A program made the position numbers and the translations under genes. From Zygnema cylindricum (taxonomy: Eukaryota > Streptophyta > Zygnematophyceae > Zygnematales > Zygnemataceae), in contig JBBHKE010001372.1 in the NCBI GenBank assembly GCA_037447655.1, forward strand, positions 1-64,000: a stretch of 64,000 bases of DNA, given 5' to 3'. Shown here in pieces: positions 59,576 to 64,000 of this stretch. A model generated the notes under the pieces. The model made no database searches and had not been told where the DNA came from. It worked only from the letters and a program-made list of their open reading frames with translations. Numbering within the stretch: position 1 is the first letter of the stretch; the number at the start of each line of letters is the position of its first letter.

Positions 59576-59959
59576 TCCATCAGGTCGTCCAGCAAGGCAC
59601 CTATCACCTACGTGCTTCATTTCAATTAGAACCACTAAAGTTCCTTTTTAGACGGTCGGGAATATTGAAAGATTTGAAAAGCACAATATACGAACGGCGT
59701 ATCCGTACGGACAAGCGAAATTTAAGATTTGTTACTGTATTAAATTTTAACCTTTGTTCGTGCGTACTTATCACCATAAAAATAATGCTATTATGTTTTA
59801 AAATCAAAGTCCTTTCCGCGAAGGAAAAGAAGCTTTAGAGGATATCATCAGGCAAAGATTTTTTCGTCGTTTGTGGTAGATTTGAGTACACCCTGTATGA
59901 TGGCACATGACCTTTGCCAAATGTTAGGTTTTAATCGCTCATCCACCATGGATTATATC

Positions 59960-60240
59960 TTTTGTTTCTAGTGTACTAATGAACTCGGCATTGTGCCAAG
60001 TCTACTTGTGGAGATAGTTGAGGAGACTATCCAAACATTGGACAAAGGAGCGCTTGCTTCAAAACTCAAAATCGAACGGTCAAAATTTTTGCCCAAAAGT
60101 TTGGATAATCTTGCTGAATCTCTAGTTAACATGTTTTATGAAAAAAAGAAAAAAATTGGTACAGCGTAGTACAAAAAGGTACGTTTTCTAGTAAACAACC
60201 TCACATTTTGCCTCATGGAACCCCACCGTTTGATTATGTT
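59960..60240 (+). repeat. Hairpin-centred repeat, copy 3
   Basis: Weak central stem (tggagatagt with actatcca, about 60012-60038), then gcgcttgcttcaaaactcaa and the terminal block aacaacctcacattttgcct followed by catggaaccccacc. The body aligns well with copy 2 (aaagtttggataatctt against aaagtttagagaatctt). Confidence 0.55.
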
Positions 60241-60559
60241 CCATCACGTAGAGCCAATAAACCAAATGTTTTAAATGGAGTGGCAACACGAAAGCAACGA
60301 TCTTATATTGATATCCTTAAAGAATTTCACACCTACCATAACTTCAAATCTTCATTTGCGTACCATTTACCTGCGTACTTAGTCATCTTAAGACAAAACT
60401 TTTGTACTTTTCGGAAACACCATTCTGCTACGCCAGCTCATTTTTAAAGGTTCATTTTTTAGAACATGACGAAGATCTTTTGCCGGAAATAGTGTGACGA
60501 AAGAGCGTTACGAGATTACTTTTTTTTTTCGGTTGCATTTTGAAAGGTACATATCATGT

Positions 60560-60860
60560 GCAAATTTTGGAAATTTCGTTGGTAGTCGATTGTGACACAT
60601 AGCTTAATCGTCTAAAGTGTCGCGAATTTTTGTTCTGTAGCGGGTTGTCAGCTACAGAAAAAATTGAAGCGAATGCCTCGCGAAAGAATATCCGATGGTC
60701 ATTGATACTTCCCGAACCTTTGGAGTGTATTGGCAAGATTCTTTGTAAAGTTATTCGCGTATAAAAACAAAATATTTGGTATTGATTAGTACGAATAGGC
60801 ACGGATTTCTCTAAACTACCCCATTTTTTGTTTGATGGAACGCCACCCTTAGTCTACTAA
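60560..60860 (+). repeat. Hairpin-centred repeat, copy 4
   Basis: Central stem ttctgtagc (60633-60641) with gctacagaa (60651-60659), flanked by aattttt and aaaaatt which also pair. It is followed by gcgaatgcctcgcgaaagaa and the terminal block actaccccattttttgtttg followed by atggaacgccaccctta. Confidence 0.5.
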
Positions 60861-61107
60861 TTTTTCGGCTAATAATGACATTTTTTTATGTCATCGAGGT
60901 AAATAACTTATCTGAGATATAACTTATTTAAAATAATCTTGTTTTAGTCAAAATAAGAAATGCAAGCTTTTATTTTTTTGTCTTTTTATGTGGATTTGGA
61001 GAAAGATGTATCGAAGCGGTTGCTCTAGATGCAGTTGTTATAAATTTTTTGTCGCTTAAAAATATTTTCTACTGAAACTTTTTTAACTGGAAAATGTTGA
61101 ATTTCAG

Positions 61108-61266
61108 GAAGCAGCTGGACGATTCGATGTAGAAATGATCGATTTGGAAAAAGTGATTTCAAATATCTAAAAAGAGCTTTCCCATATCGACTCTCAAGAT
61201 AAGGGAGATTTATTGGTTGTCGCTGAACATGTCGCTGACGTGTATGCCTTATACAGAAAGGCAGAT
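61108..61266 (+). pseudogene. Isolated B-type cyclin exon with an internal stop
   Basis: Bounded by tttcag and gtaatt. The frame gives an EAAGRFDVEMIDLEKVISNI segment, a TAA, then KELSHIDSQDKGDLLVVAEH and VADVYALYRKAD. The second half matches the start of the cyclin box region of B-type cyclins (D-I-D-x-x-D..VVEYVDDIYxFYR). No further cyclin exons (MRAILIDWLVEVH type) were found downstream. It is a gene fragment or the remains of a decayed gene. Confidence 0.55.
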
Positions 61267-62558
61267 GTAATTCATAATCTGTTATTTTCTTAGTTTTTGG
61301 TTTAAGTTTACATCTAGCTTTTGGCTTACGTTTTCTTAGTTATGTTGACAGAGGTCAGTTTTGGATTCTTACAACAATGTTTTTCAACTTTTCGTCCTTT
61401 TGATGAATGCACGGTGATAGCAATTTAGCATTATTTTCAAGTTTTATAACTAAGTTTCACTTTTAAGCTTCAGTATTGTGATTTACTATAGCAGTGTTTT
61501 TAGGAATATTTTTGTTTTTACTTGTTAGAATAAGGTATTTATACCATGAATGCCATTAAGGTGCTAAAATAGTATGGTCTTTTCTGGTTCTGGGCTGATT
61601 AGCTGATTAAAGCACCTACTATATGTCTGTAGGCCTAACAAAAATAGTGTATTCGTTGTTATTTCATTTTAGTCATTATTTGGTCTTCATTGTAGTTGAG
61701 ATTCATAGTTAAGTGTTTTTTCATGCCGTTTTATCCCCCTATACAACCCAGTTTTATCGAATCCTCAAAAGATGTCTCGTCCAATCTGGTTTTTTTGTCA
61801 TATACCTCCAGTTTAGGTTCCCTACAAAACTTGACAACTTTCGACGTCAAAAACAACACCCTTATTTGGACAATTCTTAACACTTTCAGAACTGCCTCGT
61901 CACTTAAAACTGCGTGAGTTACTTTCTTTTTGATTGCCTGTTCTTTTCGACTCAAGTTTACTATGAGTTTGGACTTTTAGTACAAAGATTAATCCAAAGA
62001 TCTAAACTTAAGCTGCTGATACTGTTGAGCTACTAATGATATTTTTATTTTATTTTTTTCAAATTCATTACTCCACATGTTTTACCTTTCATGAGCTAAT
62101 GTTAGTAGGAAAGAGAAAAAACGTAGAGAGATGAGACATGCCATAAGTCTTGTTGCAATCATAGTTTCAAACCGGTTTCTATTTCTTATCCGGATATCAC
62201 CGATGCAAAACATGTCATACCAATCATTTTCTGGCTTGCTGACTTTTAAGCCAACCTTCAACTGTGATTTCCACCTTACGAAGGTGGAAGATAATATTTA
62301 TATGTCATGAGCTCATTGGATACAATTTTTTATCTATTGGAATACGTTTGAACTTTGGTTCTCCTGAACTTTTCTTGTGCTCACTTTTTGATATAGCTAG
62401 ATTTTACATTTTACCTATTGAAGGAAATACATTATAGAGCATTATAAGGCTATAAACAGATTGTAATGGCTATGCTGTTTTCTCATGTCAGGAATGCCTT
62501 CACACATCTCCTTATTTTTATCTCAAGTTAACAGAGCATTTTTGGATTTGTCTCGCAG
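61267..62558. other. AT-rich interval
   Basis: No exon recognised. It could be an intron of the gene fragment at either side, but no reading frame links them. Confidence 0.4.
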
Positions 62559-62758
62559 TTTTCACACAAAAAGAAGTGAATAAGATGTTTGACAGTGCCA
62601 AAAGTTGCTCAAAAGCGATGGGCAAGTCTCCTCTGCGGGAGAGAGTTGAGCTAATGCATAAGGCAGCTGCAATTCTCAGGGAGAAGAAAGATCCCATTGC
62701 AAAAAACTCGGTAGGGAGATTTTTTTTCGCTAAGGCAAAAAAGGATTCAGTCACCGAG
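62559..62758 (+). CDS. Exon of a non-phosphorylating GAPDH-like aldehyde dehydrogenase (ALDH11), partial
   Basis: One exon bounded by ctcgcag and gtaaac. It reads FTQKEVNKMFDSAKSCSKAM, then GKSPLRERVELMHKAAAILR and EKKDPIAKNSVGRFFFAKAK, ending KDSVTE. This matches the N-terminal helix region of plant NADP-dependent GAPN (TQEEVNK..KTPLWKRAELLHKAAAILKEHK..IAE..AKPAKDAVTE). The catalytic exons are not seen in the following 1.2 kb. A normally invariant patch (LVKEIAK) is changed to SVGRFFFAK, which suggests decay. Either a partial gene running off the window or an orphan duplicated exon. Confidence 0.6.
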
Positions 62759-64000
62759 GTAAACATTATCAGCCCCTATACATCTCTTTCCACTCTGTAT
62801 TTTTGAACGCATTGTTTCATGTATATAGGATTCAAGTGTTGGTGAATGAGCTCTTTTATGGTCTTTAAGTCTATATATGCAATGTGTGTTAAACTGGTGA
62901 GCTAGAACAACATATGAAGTAGATGAATAGAATGCCTCTACAAAATTTATCGTTAACATGATTCTTACTTAACCTTTAACTTTTTTTTTACTGAACTTTA
63001 ACTGATCTGCAATTGAAATTCAACTTAACTTTAAATGGACTTTCACTTTACTCTTAACAAAAATTTAACTGATCTTTAATTTCAATTTAACTTCACTTTT
63101 AATTGAACTTTAACTGAACTTTAACTTAAATCTGACTAACTTTTAACTTAAATATGACTAAACTTTAACTAACTTGTTTTGTTAATAGATTTATACATTT
63201 GAGCTTCATCACTATTTTCTTATCAATAACTTATATTCGTACACTTCTTTTGTTTTTTTATCATTATTTGTTTCTCATGCTGCTGGTTTTGATTTGTCTA
63301 TCCAAAAAATATTCGGTCTTGGTATAAACCTTTTTTATGGATCATGGTTAGTAATTGTACTATATTTTCTTATTGTTTGTTTTATTTTTTGACTAGGTTT
63401 TCAAGAATTTTATTAAGCATTGTAGGATGTTGGTGTTTCGTCCAACAAAGTGTTGACATCTACCAACTACTCCCGTCTTTGAACAACGTTAAAAACTACA
63501 TTATATCTTTCGCCAAAGATATTCAGTTTGATCAAACCAGAACTGTGAGAAAATATTAATTGCAATATTTTTGTCGCATTAACGACCAATTTGTGGACCG
63601 ACACAATAGAAAGAACCTCAAATACTCATTTTATCGACAAATAATTTAAACTTCATGCATACAAGCTTCAAGTTGATCCTTTTCTGATGAAAAACCATAC
63701 CGCTGAAAACATTTTAATGAATTTCAAAAATTGTTTGACCGAATTAGAAATGTCCGATTTTGATGTTTTGGAAATCGTTGCGTTGTTGTAAACGATAGTG
63801 GCTCTAACATGTGTGCGGTTGAAGGTATACCGAGTATGTTTACTCGGATACCTTGCACGGACTATCAAATTGCTAAGATTGTGACAACGATCTTGAACAC
63901 GAGTGGGACTTCTAAAAAGTACAAAACGATGTCGAAGTCCGTGACTTGTTTGACTTAATTGACACTTGTAAGTCATTGGTCACGTTTTCAAAAACATAGC
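62759..64000. other. AT-rich end of window with an AACTTTAACT degenerate repeat
   Basis: From about 62960 to 63175 the words aactttaactgaactttaac recur in degenerate form. The rest shows no exon. Reading frames here have no recognisable domain. Confidence 0.5.

Overview
The window looks like nuclear DNA of a streptophyte, meaning a land plant or a charophyte alga. It is AT-rich and its genes have many spliceosomal introns. The protein-level signs are a plant-type class III alcohol dehydrogenase pair, a plastid-type two-helix protein, a leucine-rich-repeat receptor kinase with an RD kinase domain, an F-box protein, Ty1/copia retrotransposons and TTTAGGG-like telobox words. I cannot place it more precisely from sequence alone. 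Gene models were built by hand. Every multi-exon model below gives a total coding length divisible by three, which is a strong internal check.

Left part (1-26.5 kb) is the gene-rich arm. A ten-exon gene (648-5920, +) encodes a predicted plastid membrane protein resembling the DUF3493/LPA1 type, fused to a catechol-O-methyltransferase-like domain. A degenerate direct segmental duplication follows (about 5570-6790 against 9910-10900). It carries a dead copy of the last exon of the neighbouring dehydrogenase. Two class III alcohol dehydrogenase genes (S-(hydroxymethyl)glutathione dehydrogenase / GSNO reductase) lie in tandem on the minus strand. ADH-A (10195-15751) has a long organelle-type presequence, and ADH-B (18228-21785) is the usual compact form. 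A small F-box gene (16227-16797, +) sits between them. ADH-B is head-to-head with a complete S-formylglutathione hydrolase gene (22320-26445, +). Thus the two consecutive steps of glutathione-dependent formaldehyde oxidation share a 534-base intergenic region, and the pathway also has an organelle-targeted paralogue next door.

Middle part (27-46.6 kb) is a transposon block. It holds a 5'-truncated non-LTR element with RT and endonuclease-like parts (minus), then a decayed Ty1/copia element (plus, 30.1-36.9 kb) with a foreign insertion. After it come a stump of a second leader/gag in tandem, an inverted copia element (minus, 37.3-42.3 kb) lacking RNase H, and a third, truncated copia element (minus, 42.3-45.4 kb). 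The LTR of the third directly abuts a 1.1-kb pure CT tract that flips to GA near its right end.

Right part (47-64 kb) starts with a complete 19-exon LRR receptor kinase gene (47977-53583, minus). Its kinase domain is interrupted by a textbook U12-type AT-AC intron. The rest (53.6-64 kb) is repeat-derived. It contains three well-defined TA-flanked inverted-repeat elements of one family, a CGATAT-rich terminal-inverted-repeat element, four copies of a hairpin-centred repeat, an isolated B-type-cyclin exon with an internal stop, and one exon resembling non-phosphorylating GAPDH (ALDH11).
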